64,000 nt of DNA from NCBI RefSeq assembly GCF_009741265.1, contig NZ_WOWL01000001.1:2852001-2916000 (forward strand), written 5' to 3'. The stretch comes from Pseudarthrobacter sp. GA104. GTDB taxonomy: Bacteria > Actinomycetota > Actinomycetes > Actinomycetales > Micrococcaceae. Under the pieces are notes generated by a model. The model worked only from the letters and a program-made list of their open reading frames with translations. It was not told where the DNA came from and ran no database searches. Shown in pieces: positions 34,512 through 44,803 of the stretch (its first letter is position 1; each line of letters starts with the position of its first letter). Position numbers and translations under genes: made by a program.

Positions 34512-35693
34512 GTGAAAGCACTGACCTGGCAAGGAAAGCGCTCGGTAAGCGTGGAAGAAGTACCCGATCCCGTGATCCAGGAGCCCACCGATGCCATTGT
34601 CCGCATCACCTCTACGGCAATCTGCGGCTCGGACCTGCACCTGTACGAGGTCCTGGGACCCTACATGCACAAGGGCGACGTGATCGGCCACGAACCGATG
34701 GGCATCGTGGAGGAGGTGGGCAGCGCCGTCACCAACCTGCGCAAGGGCGACCGCGTGGTGATACCTTTCAACATCTCCTGTGGCCACTGCTTCATGTGCG
34801 GGCTGGGCCTGCAGTCCCAGTGCGAAACCACGCAGGTCAGGAGCAAGGGCTCAGGCGCAGCCCTCTTCGGCTACTCAGAGCTTTATGGGTCGGTTCCCGG
34901 CGGCCAGGCCGAGTACCTGCGCGTGCCGCACGCCGATTACGGCCCGGTGAAAGTGGGAACTGAGCTTCCGGACGAGCGGTACCTGTTCCTCTCGGACATC
35001 CTTCCCACCGCCTGGCAGGCAGTGGAGTACGCGGATACCCCAGCCGGCGGCACCCTCGCCGTATTTGGTCTGGGCCCGGTAGGCCAGTTCGCCGGCAGGA
35101 TCGGCGTGCAGCGGGGCCTCCGCGTAATTGGCGTGGACCCCGTTCCGGAGCGCCGCGCGATGGCGGAGCGGCACGGCGTGGAAACCCTCGACTACGGCAA
35201 GGACGTGGCGGACCAGCTGCGGGAGATGACAGCCGGAAGGGGCCCTGACGCGGTGGTTGACGCCGTCGGAATGGAAGCCCACGGTTCCCCTGTCGCGGGC
35301 TTCGCCCACCAGGCCCTCGGGCTCCTGGCTGACAAGCTGGCGCAGAAGGCGATGGAGACCGCCGGGGTGGACCGCCTCGCCGCACTCCACACCTCCATTG
35401 ACGCCGTGCGGCGCGGCGGCACGCTGTCCCTGAGCGGCGTCTACGGCGGCCAGGCCAGCCCCATGCCGGTGCTGGCCATGTTCGACAAGCAGATCCAGGT
35501 GCGGATGGGGCAATGCAATGTCCGGCGCTGGACCGAGGACATCCTGCCGCTGGTGGAGGACGACGCCGATCCGCTGGGTGTGATGGACCTGGTCACCCAC
35601 CGTTCGGGGCTGGAGGGGGCGCCGGCCCTGTATGAGAAGTTCCAGAAGAAAGAGGACGGCTGCATCAAGGTGGTCCTCAACCCCGGCGCCTGA
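34512..35693 (+). CDS. Zinc-dependent alcohol/formaldehyde dehydrogenase (MDR family, 393 aa)
   Basis: MDR superfamily with catalytic zinc ligands TAICGSDLHLYE (Cys) and GDVIGHEPMGIVEEVG (His-Glu), a structural zinc lobe with CGHCFMCGLGLQSQC and a Rossmann GLGPVGQFAG. The C-terminal layout with NVRRWTEDILPLV resembles glutathione-independent formaldehyde dehydrogenases and threonine dehydrogenase-like enzymes. GTG start. The real substrate is unknown. Confidence 0.9.
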   Translation: MKALTWQGKRSVSVEEVPDPVIQEPTDAIVRITSTAICGSDLHLYEVLGPYMHKGDVIGHEPMGIVEEVGSAVTNLRKGDRVVIPFNISCGHCFMCGLGLQSQCETTQVRSKGSGAALFGYSELYGSVPGGQAEYLRVPHADYGPVKVGTELPDERYLFLSDILPTAWQAVEYADTPAGGTLAVFGLGPVGQFAGRIGVQRGLRVIGVDPVPERRAMAERHGVETLDYGKDVADQLREMTAGRGPDAVVDAVGMEAHGSPVAGFAHQALGLLADKLAQKAMETAGVDRLAALHTSIDAVRRGGTLSLSGVYGGQASPMPVLAMFDKQIQVRMGQCNVRRWTEDILPLVEDDADPLGVMDLVTHRSGLEGAPALYEKFQKKEDGCIKVVLNPGA

Positions 35694-35722
35694 ACCCGGA
35701 GTGAAACCCCGTCACGAAGCCC

Positions 35723-36874
35723 TCAGCACAGCGTGTTGAGGGCTTCCTGGGCCACGTCCTGCATCTCAAGGATCAGGGGGTTGAGTTCGAGGGTGGGCGG
35801 TGCGGGAGGGTAGGCGACCGCCAGCGCCAGCTGGCTCCGGCCGTCCTCGCTGGTCATGGCAACCGTGCCGTAGCCGTCGGTATCACCGGGAAGGCCATAG
35901 TAGAACCGGTTGTTGCAGGTGTTGTTCCAGCGGCGCAGGGCAAAACCGTAGTACTGCGAGTAGCCGCCCTTCATGGCCGTCACGCTGTCCGGAGGAAGCA
36001 GCCTGCCCTCCAGCAGCGCGGCGTAGAAACTGTTCACTTCCTCCACGGTGGACACGGCCCCGGTTGAAGGGGACTCCGCCTGCCAGGCCGGCATGCTGAC
36101 GTCCGTGCGCCTGCCTTCAAGGGCGACGTAGCCGTGGATCATTCCCAGGGGCGGGGAGCCGCCAAGCCGGGTTTTCGCCAGGCCCAGGGGCCTGGCCGTG
36201 TCATCGGCGAGGACCTGCTCGATAGTTTCGCCGCGGAGCCGCTCGACAATCAGTGCCAGGGCTGCATAGTTCGAGCGGGAATAGTCAAAGATCCGTGCCA
36301 GCCGGCCGTCCCACGGCAAGGTGGCGGCCAGGGCCAGTTGCTGTTCAAGGCTGAGCGGCCGGTTCATGGTGTCCGCCCAATTGCCGGACGCCAGCAGGGG
36401 GACCGAGAAGTCGGGAAGTCCTGATTCGTGCGTCAAAAGCTGGCGGACAGTCACAGGGCCGGGTGGACGGAGGACGCTGCCGAACTCGGGTAGGTAGCGG
36501 TTTACTTCGGCGTCCAGGTCAAGCTTCCCTTCCGCCGCCAGCTTCATCACCGAAACCGCGATGAAGGATTCAGTGATGCCGCCTACGCGGACAGGATCGG
36601 AAACCGTGGCCGGCTCGCCCGTTTCCAGGCTCCGCACGCCGGCGGCATGCGTCCAGGTGGTGCCCCGGGTCCGGACGGAGACCAGGACTGCGGGAGCGCC
36701 TTCCGCGAGCATCCGGGCACTGAAGTCCTCCAGGAGGGCGAAGGCGGCAGGCTTGTCCGGCTCGGGCTCCGGAGGTTGCGGCTCCCCGGTACAGCCGGGC
36801 AGGGACGCTGCCAGCAGGGCTGCGCACAGGACAGCCGCGACCCGCTTCGACCCGCGGCCCCGGCTTGTGCCCAT
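35723..36874 (-). CDS. Serine-hydrolase (beta-lactamase class C) fold lipoprotein lacking catalytic motifs (383 aa)
   Basis: Lipoprotein signal (VAAVLCAALLAASLPGC, Cys 28) then a penicillin-binding-protein-like domain: LAAEGKLDLDAEVNRYLPEF and LTHESGLPDF are family blocks. At the SxxK site (GSVTK in relatives) it has GGITE, so Ser is Gly and Lys is Glu; at YSN it has YSR; and the last H/KTG is LPG. The three catalytic motifs are all absent, so it is likely a pseudoenzyme acting as a binding or envelope protein. The GGAGG of its ribosome site forms the base of the palindrome upstream. Confidence 0.85.
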   Translation of the reverse strand: MGTSRGRGSKRVAAVLCAALLAASLPGCTGEPQPPEPEPDKPAAFALLEDFSARMLAEGAPAVLVSVRTRGTTWTHAAGVRSLETGEPATVSDPVRVGGITESFIAVSVMKLAAEGKLDLDAEVNRYLPEFGSVLRPPGPVTVRQLLTHESGLPDFSVPLLASGNWADTMNRPLSLEQQLALAATLPWDGRLARIFDYSRSNYAALALIVERLRGETIEQVLADDTARPLGLAKTRLGGSPPLGMIHGYVALEGRRTDVSMPAWQAESPSTGAVSTVEEVNSFYAALLEGRLLPPDSVTAMKGGYSQYYGFALRRWNNTCNNRFYYGLPGDTDGYGTVAMTSEDGRSQLALAVAYPPAPPTLELNPLILEMQDVAQEALNTLC

Positions 36875-36890
36875 GCCACCAATTTTCCTC

Positions 36891-36952
36891 CAACTAAGTA
36901 GCGCCAAGTGTCGTTTTGGAGCCTCAAAACGACACTTGGCGCTACCTAGTTG
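36891..36952. terminator. 28-bp near-perfect palindrome between the ureidoglycine aminohydrolase and serine-hydrolase genes
   Basis: Arms of 28 bp (left arm beginning CAACTAAGTAGCG, right arm ending GCTACCTAGTTG) differ at one position only and are separated by GAGCCT. The stem extends a further five bases (CCTCC/GGAGG, one bulge) into the ribosome binding site of the downstream gene. It begins nine bases after the ureidoglycine aminohydrolase stop on the minus strand; probably a terminator and possibly an intergenic repeat element. Confidence 0.7.
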
Positions 36953-36960
36953 GGAGGGGA

Positions 36961-37773
36961 TCAGGTGAGGCGCACCTGGCGGTTCATGTCCTTGTAGAGC
37001 AGGTAGCGGAACTCGCCCGGGCCGCCGGCGTAGCAGGCCTGGGGGCAGAACGCGCGCAGCCACATGAAGTCCCCGGCCTCCACCTCCACCCAGTCATTGT
37101 TCAACAGGTACATGGCCTTGCCCTCCAGGACGTACAGGCCGTGCTCCATGACGTGGGTTTCGGGGAACGGGATGACGCCGCCGGGCTGGAACGTCACGAT
37201 GTTCACCTGCATGTCATGGGCGAGGTCGTTGGAGTCCGTGAAACGGGTGGTCTTCCAGACGTCGTTGGTGTCCGGCATGGACGTGGGCTCCACGTCCTTT
37301 TCGTTGGTGACGAAGGACTTGGCTTCGTAGCCCTCAAGGCGTTCGTAGGCCTTGCGGATCCAGTGGAAGGACACGACGTCGTCCGAAACGTTCTCCAGGC
37401 CCCACTCAGCACCGGCGGCCAGGTAGGCGTAGCCGCCTTCCTCCATTTGGTGCAGTTCGCCGTTGAGCCTGAGGTTGAGCCTGCCGCGCGTCACGAAAAT
37501 GACGCCTTCGACGCCGGCCTCGAACTCTGCCTTGGGAGCACCGCCGCCCGGGGCGATTTCCACGATCAGCTGCGAGAAAGTGGTGGCGAAGCCGGAAATG
37601 GGCCGCGCGATGATCCAGGAGCGGGTGTTGGAAAAGCCCGGGAGGTTGGACGTGACGATGTCCGTCATCACGCCCTTGGGGATCACCGTGTAGGCCTCGG
37701 TGACGATGGCCCGTTCGGTGGTCAGGTGGGTCTGCGGCGGCAGTCCGCCGGCGGGGGAGTAGTACTTGCCCAT
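36961..37773 (-). CDS. allE: (S)-ureidoglycine aminohydrolase (bicupin, 270 aa)
   Basis: Two cupin domains with the ureidoglycine aminohydrolase pattern: YYSPAGGLPPQTHLTTERAI at the N-terminus, ISGFATTFSQLIVEIAPGGGAP, a first metal-site region near FEAGVEGVIFVTRGR, and a second cupin PFPETHVMEHGLYVLEGKAMYLLNNDW with His/Glu ligands. It hydrolyses ureidoglycine to ureidoglycolate and ammonia in the allantoate branch. First-strand residues and length (270) fit. Upstream of the DUF6986-like gene by 17 bases in an apparent operon with malate synthase. Confidence 0.88.
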   Translation of the reverse strand: MGKYYSPAGGLPPQTHLTTERAIVTEAYTVIPKGVMTDIVTSNLPGFSNTRSWIIARPISGFATTFSQLIVEIAPGGGAPKAEFEAGVEGVIFVTRGRLNLRLNGELHQMEEGGYAYLAAGAEWGLENVSDDVVSFHWIRKAYERLEGYEAKSFVTNEKDVEPTSMPDTNDVWKTTRFTDSNDLAHDMQVNIVTFQPGGVIPFPETHVMEHGLYVLEGKAMYLLNNDWVEVEAGDFMWLRAFCPQACYAGGPGEFRYLLYKDMNRQVRLT

Positions 37774-37790
37774 GAAGAGAAGGTCCTTAC

Positions 37791-39068
37791 CTAGGAGTTG
37801 GAAGTGGTGGCGAGACGCGGGTGGGCCAGGGCAGTGAGCTGCGGAAGTCCGACGCCGGCAAGCGCCTGGACTTCATCTGCACCGACTGCGCCGCACTGGA
37901 CGCCGCGCAGGACGAAGGCGGCCAGTGCCCGGGCGGTGGCGGGTTCATCCATGACGCCGCCTGCGGTCTGCTCAACGTAGTTCCGCAGCCGGGCTGCGGC
38001 TGCGGGCAGTCCCTGCCGGTAGAAGGCATAGGTGGCGGCGAAGCGGCTGGGGAGCTGTACCGGGTGCAGGTCCCAGCCCTGGTAGTAGCCGCGTTCAAGT
38101 GAACGCCTGACCAGCCTGCCGTGCAGCTGCCAGGCGTTTTCCACGTTGTCGCCCACCGGGATGATGTTCGTGGATCCGTCGGAGAGCCGGATGCCGGTGC
38201 CGGCCACCGCCAGCTGCATGACCTCCTTGGCGAAATCCGCCACGGGGTGCTCCATGGACTGGTATTCGGCGGAGATCTGCAGTGACGCCGAGTAGTCGTA
38301 CGTGCCGTAGTGCAGGCCGCTGATCCGGCCCGGGACAGCATGCGGGAGCTGCGCTACCGGCGACGTTCCGTCCGGCCCCAGGATGAGCTGCGGTGTTTCC
38401 ACCTGCACCTCGAAACGGAGCCGTCCGGCCGGGAGGGAGTGCACGTCCTCCAGCCGGGAGACGGCGTAGTCCATAGCCTTGACCTGGGCCACGGTGGTCA
38501 CCTTGGGCAGGGTCAGGACCAGCCCTTCGGGGAGTTCCCCGGCGGAGGCCAGGGCGGAGACAAACAGGTCCAGGGTCCGCAGCCCGCGGGAGCGGGTGGC
38601 CGCCTCGAAGCACTTGAACCGGATGCCGATGAACGGCGGAGCAGACCCGGCCGCGACTGCGGCGGCCACGGCGGAAGCCGCGGCAACAGCGGCGGTGTCC
38701 TCGGCGTCGTCGCCCCTGTCCCCGAAGCCGTCCTCAAAATCGAGGCGCAGGTCCTCGATGGGCTCGCTGGAGAGCTTGGCTTGCACGCGCGGGGCAACGG
38801 CCTCCGCAAGTGCGGTGTCCTGGCCCAGGAGCGACCCCAGCCTTTCGAAGCCGCCGTGGGCCTTGGCCGCAGCCAGTGCTTCGGCGCCCCACTCGGCAGC
38901 GAACGACGGCGTGAACCGGTCCGCAGGGACGTACACCGTGTGGACGGGCTGGCGTGAGCCGTCGTCGCCCGGGTAGTTCTGCTCCAGCAGCCGGTCCGTG
39001 GCGGCCAGTTGCCGGTCAATGTCGGCCAGGTCTCCGGCGGACAGCGACGGCACGGGTGATGCTGCCAT
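37791..39068 (-). CDS. CitE/HpcH-aldolase-like protein (DUF6986 type, 425 aa)
   Basis: I believe this is the family labelled DUF6986, recalled from memory. The N-terminal ~90 residues are unique; then LRLDFEDGFGD (Asp/Glu about 110-113), GIRFKCFE (Arg 150), VLTLPKVTTVAQVKA (Lys 189), FEVQVETPQLILG (Glu 224) and LHYGTYDY (Asp 258) match the metal- and substrate-binding positions of CitE/HpcH-type lyases. So probably a metal-dependent C-C lyase or aldolase acting on a small 2-oxo acid. It lies between ureidoglycine aminohydrolase and malate synthase, three bases from the latter. Reaction unknown. Confidence 0.8.
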   Translation of the reverse strand: MAASPVPSLSAGDLADIDRQLAATDRLLEQNYPGDDGSRQPVHTVYVPADRFTPSFAAEWGAEALAAAKAHGGFERLGSLLGQDTALAEAVAPRVQAKLSSEPIEDLRLDFEDGFGDRGDDAEDTAAVAAASAVAAAVAAGSAPPFIGIRFKCFEAATRSRGLRTLDLFVSALASAGELPEGLVLTLPKVTTVAQVKAMDYAVSRLEDVHSLPAGRLRFEVQVETPQLILGPDGTSPVAQLPHAVPGRISGLHYGTYDYSASLQISAEYQSMEHPVADFAKEVMQLAVAGTGIRLSDGSTNIIPVGDNVENAWQLHGRLVRRSLERGYYQGWDLHPVQLPSRFAATYAFYRQGLPAAAARLRNYVEQTAGGVMDEPATARALAAFVLRGVQCGAVGADEVQALAGVGLPQLTALAHPRLATTSNS

Positions 39069-39071
39069 GCC

Positions 39072-40670
39072 TCAGCCCACCAGTTCGTAGGCCGGGATGG
39101 TGAGGAAGTCCGTGTAGTCCTCGGAGAGGCAGATTTCCCCGATCAGTTCGCTGGCCGGCTTGTAGTAGCGGCGGAAGGCTTCGTCGCCGAATTCGATACG
39201 CAGCCGCTCGGTTTCCTCGCCCAGGATCCGCTCCACGAGTTCGCGGGTGACGGTGTTGCCGGTGTCCGCGAGGACCGACTTGTTGCGGATCTGCTGCCAC
39301 ACCTGGGAACGGGAGATTTCCGCGGTGGCGGCGTCCTCCATCAGGTTATGGATGGCCACGGCGCCGTTCCCGGACAGCCATACCGCCGTGTAGGCGATGG
39401 CCACGTACAGGTTCAGGCGGAGCCCGGCTTCGGTGACCTGCCCGTCGGCGGAGGAAACGTCCAGCAGCTGCCCGGCCGTGACGTTGACCTCCGGGCGCTG
39501 CTTGTCCAGCTGGTTGGGCCTGTCACCGAGCACGGAGTCGAAGACTTCCCGGCAGGTGGGAACAAGGTCCGGGTGCGCCACCCAGGAGCCGTCGAAGCCG
39601 TCGTTCGCCTCGCGGGTCTTGTCCGCCCGGACCTTTGCAAACGCAGCCTCCGTGACCTCGGGGTGGCGGCGGTTGGGGATGACTGCCGCCATGCCGCCCA
39701 TGGCGAAGGCGCCGCGCTTGTGGCAGGTCTTGACCAGCAGTTCGGTGTAGGCGCGCATGAACGGCGCGGTCATGGCAACGCTGGCGCGGTCCGGGAGTAC
39801 AAACTCCTCGCCGGCGTCCCTGAAGTACTTGATGATGCTGAACAGGTAGTCCCAGCGGCCGGCGTTCAGGCCGGACGCGTGGTCCCTCAGTTCATACAGG
39901 ATCTCGTCCATCTCGAAGGCGGCCGGGATGGTCTCGATCAGCACGGTGGCCCGGACGGTGCCCTGGGGCAGCCCCAGGTAGTCCTGGGCGAAGACAAAAA
40001 CGTCGTTCCACAGCCGGGCCTCGAGGTGGCTTTCCATCTTGGGCAGGTAGTAGTACGGTCCCTGACCGTTGAGCACCAGCTGCTTGGCGATGTGGAAGAA
40101 GTGCAGGCCGAAGTCCACCAGGGCGCCCACGGCGGGTTCGCCGTCGAGCAGCAGGTGCTTTTCCTGCATGTGCCAGCCGCGGGGGCGGGCCACCACGACG
40201 GCGAGGGGCGCGTCCGTACGGAGCCTGTACTCCTTGCCTTCCTCCGAGGTGTAGCTGAGGGTGCCCTGGGCGGCGTCGCGGAGGTTCAGGATGGCATCGA
40301 TGACGTTGCCCCACGTGGGGGTGCTGGCATCTTCGAGGTCCGCAAGCCATACCTTCGCGCCCGAGTTAAGGGCATTAATGGCCATCTTTGCCGGCGAGGC
40401 GGGCCCGGTCATCTCAACCCGGCGGTCCTGCAAAGCTGCCGGTGCCGGCGCAACCTTCCAGTCGCCGTCGCGCACGTCCTTGGTTTCCGGCAGGAAGTCC
40501 AGTTTGCCGGTTTCGGCCACGCGCTGCCGCTTGGCGGCACGGGCTTGCAGGAGTTCGTTGCGGGTGCCGGCGAAACGGTTGTGGAGCTCCTCCACGAAGG
40601 CCAGTGCCTTGGGGGTGAGGATTTCCTCCGCGCGGTTGATGGGCCGGGGGTCCGTGACAGTGATGGCCAT
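39072..40670 (-). CDS. aceB: Malate synthase A (532 aa)
   Basis: Glyoxylate + acetyl-CoA to malate. Recognised by KMAINALNSGAKVWLADLEDA (after the FEDA-type region), VVVARPRGWHMQEKHLL, LPKMESHLEARLWNDVF, the RATVLIETIPAAFEMDEILYELRDH block and AMGGMAAVIPNR. Type A length (~530) with no N-terminal extension of the G form. Start chosen at MAITVTDPRP, preceded by AAAGGACC; the 62 upstream codons are Pro/Gln-rich shadow. In this cluster it consumes glyoxylate released by ureide degradation. Confidence 0.94.
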   Translation of the reverse strand: MAITVTDPRPINRAEEILTPKALAFVEELHNRFAGTRNELLQARAAKRQRVAETGKLDFLPETKDVRDGDWKVAPAPAALQDRRVEMTGPASPAKMAINALNSGAKVWLADLEDASTPTWGNVIDAILNLRDAAQGTLSYTSEEGKEYRLRTDAPLAVVVARPRGWHMQEKHLLLDGEPAVGALVDFGLHFFHIAKQLVLNGQGPYYYLPKMESHLEARLWNDVFVFAQDYLGLPQGTVRATVLIETIPAAFEMDEILYELRDHASGLNAGRWDYLFSIIKYFRDAGEEFVLPDRASVAMTAPFMRAYTELLVKTCHKRGAFAMGGMAAVIPNRRHPEVTEAAFAKVRADKTREANDGFDGSWVAHPDLVPTCREVFDSVLGDRPNQLDKQRPEVNVTAGQLLDVSSADGQVTEAGLRLNLYVAIAYTAVWLSGNGAVAIHNLMEDAATAEISRSQVWQQIRNKSVLADTGNTVTRELVERILGEETERLRIEFGDEAFRRYYKPASELIGEICLSEDYTDFLTIPAYELVG

Positions 40671-40707
40671 TTCTGGTCCTTTCCTTGTGCTGAAGTCGGG
40701 CGGTGAA

Positions 40708-42153
<1,446 letters not shown>

Positions 42154-42315
42154 TGAATGTCCTCCTGTTGGGCCCGGGAACGGGCATCTACTCAATCAAA
42201 TGTTTTCGTATTATGGATATTATTATCTGCAAGATGGAAATACAAGCTCCGCATATATGACCGGCCAAGGCTCATCGCGGAGTGAACCGGCGTGCTGTAT
42301 GTTGGGTGTTCCAAG

Positions 42316-42345
42316 CAACTCTTTTCACGATGCGGATAAGAGTTG
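42316..42345. promoter_or_regulatory. Inverted repeat CAACTCTT-N14-AAGAGTTG before the IclR gene
   Basis: Perfect 8-bp arms 30-59 bases upstream of the IclR ATG. The malic enzyme/IclR gap (42154-42374) also has an AT-rich stretch around 42190-42260, unusual in this GC-rich window, that likely holds the promoters. The repeat could be the IclR autoregulatory operator or a leader hairpin. Confidence 0.45.
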
Positions 42346-42374
42346 TCGGATTCCGAACCGTAGGAGACAACGGA

Positions 42375-43130
42375 ATGGCAGAAAAAGCGTCGGGCGGCGT
42401 GCAGTCAGTGGAGCGTGTCTTCGAACTGCTCGAGCTCATCACGGACGCCGGCGGCGACGTCACGCTCAGCGAACTGTCTGCGTCAACGGACCTTCCCCTG
42501 CCCACCATCCACCGCCTGCTGCGGACGCTGGTGGCCCTTGGCTACATCCGGCAGCTGCCGAACCGGCGCTACGCGCTGGGGCCCCGGCTGATCCGCCTGG
42601 GCGAGGGGGCCAACAAGCAGTTGGGCGCAGTGGCGCGTCCGCAGCTTAAAACGCTGGTGGACCGGCTGGGGGAGACCTCCAATATGGCGGTACTGGACTC
42701 GGACATGGTGATCTACGTGGCACAGGTTCCCTCGCTGCATTCGATGCGTATGTTCACGGAAGTGGGCCGGCGCGCCCATACCCACGCCACCGGCGTCGGG
42801 AAGGCGATCCTTGCCCAGCTGGATGACGAGGTGGTCCGCGGCATCGTGACCCGCGCCGGCATGCCCACCCCAACCCCCAAGAGCATCGGTGACGTGGACG
42901 AACTCCTGGCCGACCTCAAGCTCATCCGGGAGCGTGGCTACTCCATTGACGAGGAGGAGCAGGAACTGGGTGTACGGTGCTTCGCCATGGCAGTACCGAA
43001 TGCGCCCACTCCAGCGGCAATCTCTGTTTCCGGCCCGGTATCCCGCGTGGACGAGCACTTCGCCGACAAGGCCGTACCCGTCCTCCGGGAGGCGGCCGAG
43101 GCCATCTCCCGTGAGCTGAACCGCACCTGA
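42375..43130 (+). CDS. IclR-family regulator of the ureide/glyoxylate genes (251 aa)
   Basis: N-terminal winged helix (VERVFELLELITDAGGDVTLSELSASTDLPLPTIHRLLRTLVALGYI) and C-terminal IclR effector domain (VARPQLKTLVDRLGETSNMA, ATGVGKAILAQL, RGYSIDEEEQELGVRCFAMAVPN, AISVSGP). Resembles AllR-type repressors that respond to glyoxylate or allantoin derivatives. Divergent from the malic enzyme. Effector and true operators unverified. Confidence 0.9.
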   Translation: MAEKASGGVQSVERVFELLELITDAGGDVTLSELSASTDLPLPTIHRLLRTLVALGYIRQLPNRRYALGPRLIRLGEGANKQLGAVARPQLKTLVDRLGETSNMAVLDSDMVIYVAQVPSLHSMRMFTEVGRRAHTHATGVGKAILAQLDDEVVRGIVTRAGMPTPTPKSIGDVDELLADLKLIRERGYSIDEEEQELGVRCFAMAVPNAPTPAAISVSGPVSRVDEHFADKAVPVLREAAEAISRELNRT

Positions 43131-43168
43131 GGCACCAAAGCGGCAAGCCGCCGTCGTGCTTAACCGCC

Positions 43169-43223
43169 GGAATGGCAGTTCGCAGCAATGTTCCTGGGGA
43201 ACACTGCCGTGAACTGCCATTTC
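43169..43223. terminator. Hairpin between convergent IclR and NCS2 permease genes
   Basis: 26-bp arms (left GGAATGGCAGTTCGC..., right ending GAACTGCCATTTC) with a 3-base loop. Four positions differ, all by transition, giving two G-U wobbles and two mismatches on either strand. Between convergent genes, so likely a bidirectional terminator or repeat element. Confidence 0.6.
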
Positions 43224-43233
43224 GCGTTTGCCC

Positions 43234-44745
43234 CTAGTGCTCCGACGCTTTCTCGGACGACTCGACCTTCACTTCCTTGCCTTCACAGTCGATGAGCTTG
43301 CCGCCCTCGAAACGGTCGCCTTCCGCCAGGCACTTGAGGTCTTCCTCCCGCACCACGCGGCCCGTCCCCGCCACGAATACCGACTGGTTCTCCGAGTTGC
43401 CGGCTTTGAGGTGGTTGAAGAGGAGGTTCAGCAGGATCGCCATGACCGCTGCCGAGCTGATGCCGGAGTGGAAGATTGTCCCGAACCAGGAAGGGAACTT
43501 GTCATAGAATGTCGGCGCGGCGATCGGAATCATGCCGAACCCGATGGACGCGGCCACGATGATCAGGTTCATGTTGTTCTTGTATTCGACCTTCGCAAGG
43601 GTCCTGATGCCGCTGGCGGCGACCGTGCCGAAGAGTACGATTCCCGCGCCGCCCAGGACGGCGGTGGGGACGGCGGCCACGACGCGGCCCATGACCGGGA
43701 GCAGGCCGAGCAGGACCAGGATCACGCCTCCCGCTGCCACGACATAGCGGCTCTTGATCTTTGTGACTGCCACGAGGCCCACGTTTTGGGCGAAGGCGCT
43801 CTGCGTAAAGGAACCAAACACCGGTGCGATGAGGCTGGAGCCCATGTCGGCGCGCAGTCCTGCGGCGATGCGCTTGGAGTCGGTCCGGGTTCCCACGATT
43901 TCGCCGACGGCAAGGATGTCAGCCATGGTTTCGGTCAGGATCACCAGTACAACAATGAGCATGGAGATGATCGCCGCAATCTCGAACGTGGGGGCGCCGA
44001 GGTGGAAGGGAGTCGGAAAGGCGACAATCGGCCCCTGGCCCACCTTGGAGAAGTCCGCCATCCCGGTGGCCGCGGCGATGGCCGTGCCCACGACCATCGC
44101 CAGAAGGATCGACAGGCGTGAAATAGTGGCGCTGCCGACCTTGCTCAGGAGCAGCACCAGGGCCAAAGTGGCGGCGGCGAGGCCGATGTTCGCCATGCTG
44201 CCGTAGTTTTCGGCCTTTCGGTTGCCGCCCATGGCCCAGTTTGCAGCGACGGGCATCAGGGTCAGGCCGATGGTGGTGATGACGGTGCCGGTCACCACCG
44301 GGGGGAAGAACCTGACGATCTTGGAAAAGATCGGGGCGATCAAGAGGCCGATGGCCGCCGAGACCATGACCGCGCCGAAGACGGCGGGCAGCCCGCCTCC
44401 ACCGCTGACGATCGCGACCATGGTGGCCACGCTCGCAAAGGAAACGCCCTGCACCAGGGGAAGCTGGGATCCGAAGAAAGGGATGCCGATGGTCTGCAGG
44501 AGGGTGGCCAGGCCGCCCATGAATAGGGCCGCTGCGATCAGGATGCCGATATCGGCAGGAGATAGGCCTGCGGCCTGGCCCACAATCAGGGGAACGGCAA
44601 TGATGCCGCCATACATGGTCAGGACATGCTGGAAACCGTAGGCGAAGCTGCTCCCGATTGAGAGCCGTTCATCCTCGGGCCTGGTGGAGGTGGCGCGTTT
44701 CAGGCGCTGTTTGGCGTCGGCTTTGAGGGGGTTCTTGATGTTCAT
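43234..44745 (-). CDS. NCS2-family purine (uric acid/xanthine) permease (503 aa)
   Basis: About 12-14 membrane segments with NCS2 signature FTQSAFAQNVGLVAVTKIKSRY, preceded by a region MADILAVGEIVG, and N-terminal TMYGGIIAVPLIVGQAAGLS. Next to uricase (181 bases upstream on the same strand), so the probable substrate is urate or xanthine. C-terminal ~60 residues are charged and cytosolic (VVREEDLKCLAEGDRFEGGK). Confidence 0.9.
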   Translation of the reverse strand: MNIKNPLKADAKQRLKRATSTRPEDERLSIGSSFAYGFQHVLTMYGGIIAVPLIVGQAAGLSPADIGILIAAALFMGGLATLLQTIGIPFFGSQLPLVQGVSFASVATMVAIVSGGGGLPAVFGAVMVSAAIGLLIAPIFSKIVRFFPPVVTGTVITTIGLTLMPVAANWAMGGNRKAENYGSMANIGLAAATLALVLLLSKVGSATISRLSILLAMVVGTAIAAATGMADFSKVGQGPIVAFPTPFHLGAPTFEIAAIISMLIVVLVILTETMADILAVGEIVGTRTDSKRIAAGLRADMGSSLIAPVFGSFTQSAFAQNVGLVAVTKIKSRYVVAAGGVILVLLGLLPVMGRVVAAVPTAVLGGAGIVLFGTVAASGIRTLAKVEYKNNMNLIIVAASIGFGMIPIAAPTFYDKFPSWFGTIFHSGISSAAVMAILLNLLFNHLKAGNSENQSVFVAGTGRVVREEDLKCLAEGDRFEGGKLIDCEGKEVKVESSEKASEH

Positions 44746-44803
44746 GGCAGACTTTCTGGTTCATGGCAGACGTCTTCGTCTGGCTAACGTTGTCTGGCTA
44801 ACG
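44741..44803. repeat. Short direct repeats around the NCS2 permease start
   Basis: TTCATGGCAGAC occurs at 44741-44752 and 44760-44771, and GTCTGGCTAACG at 44778-44789 and 44792-44803. The first pair includes the start codon complement and duplicates it just upstream. No gene lies in 44746-44926. Confidence 0.7.
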
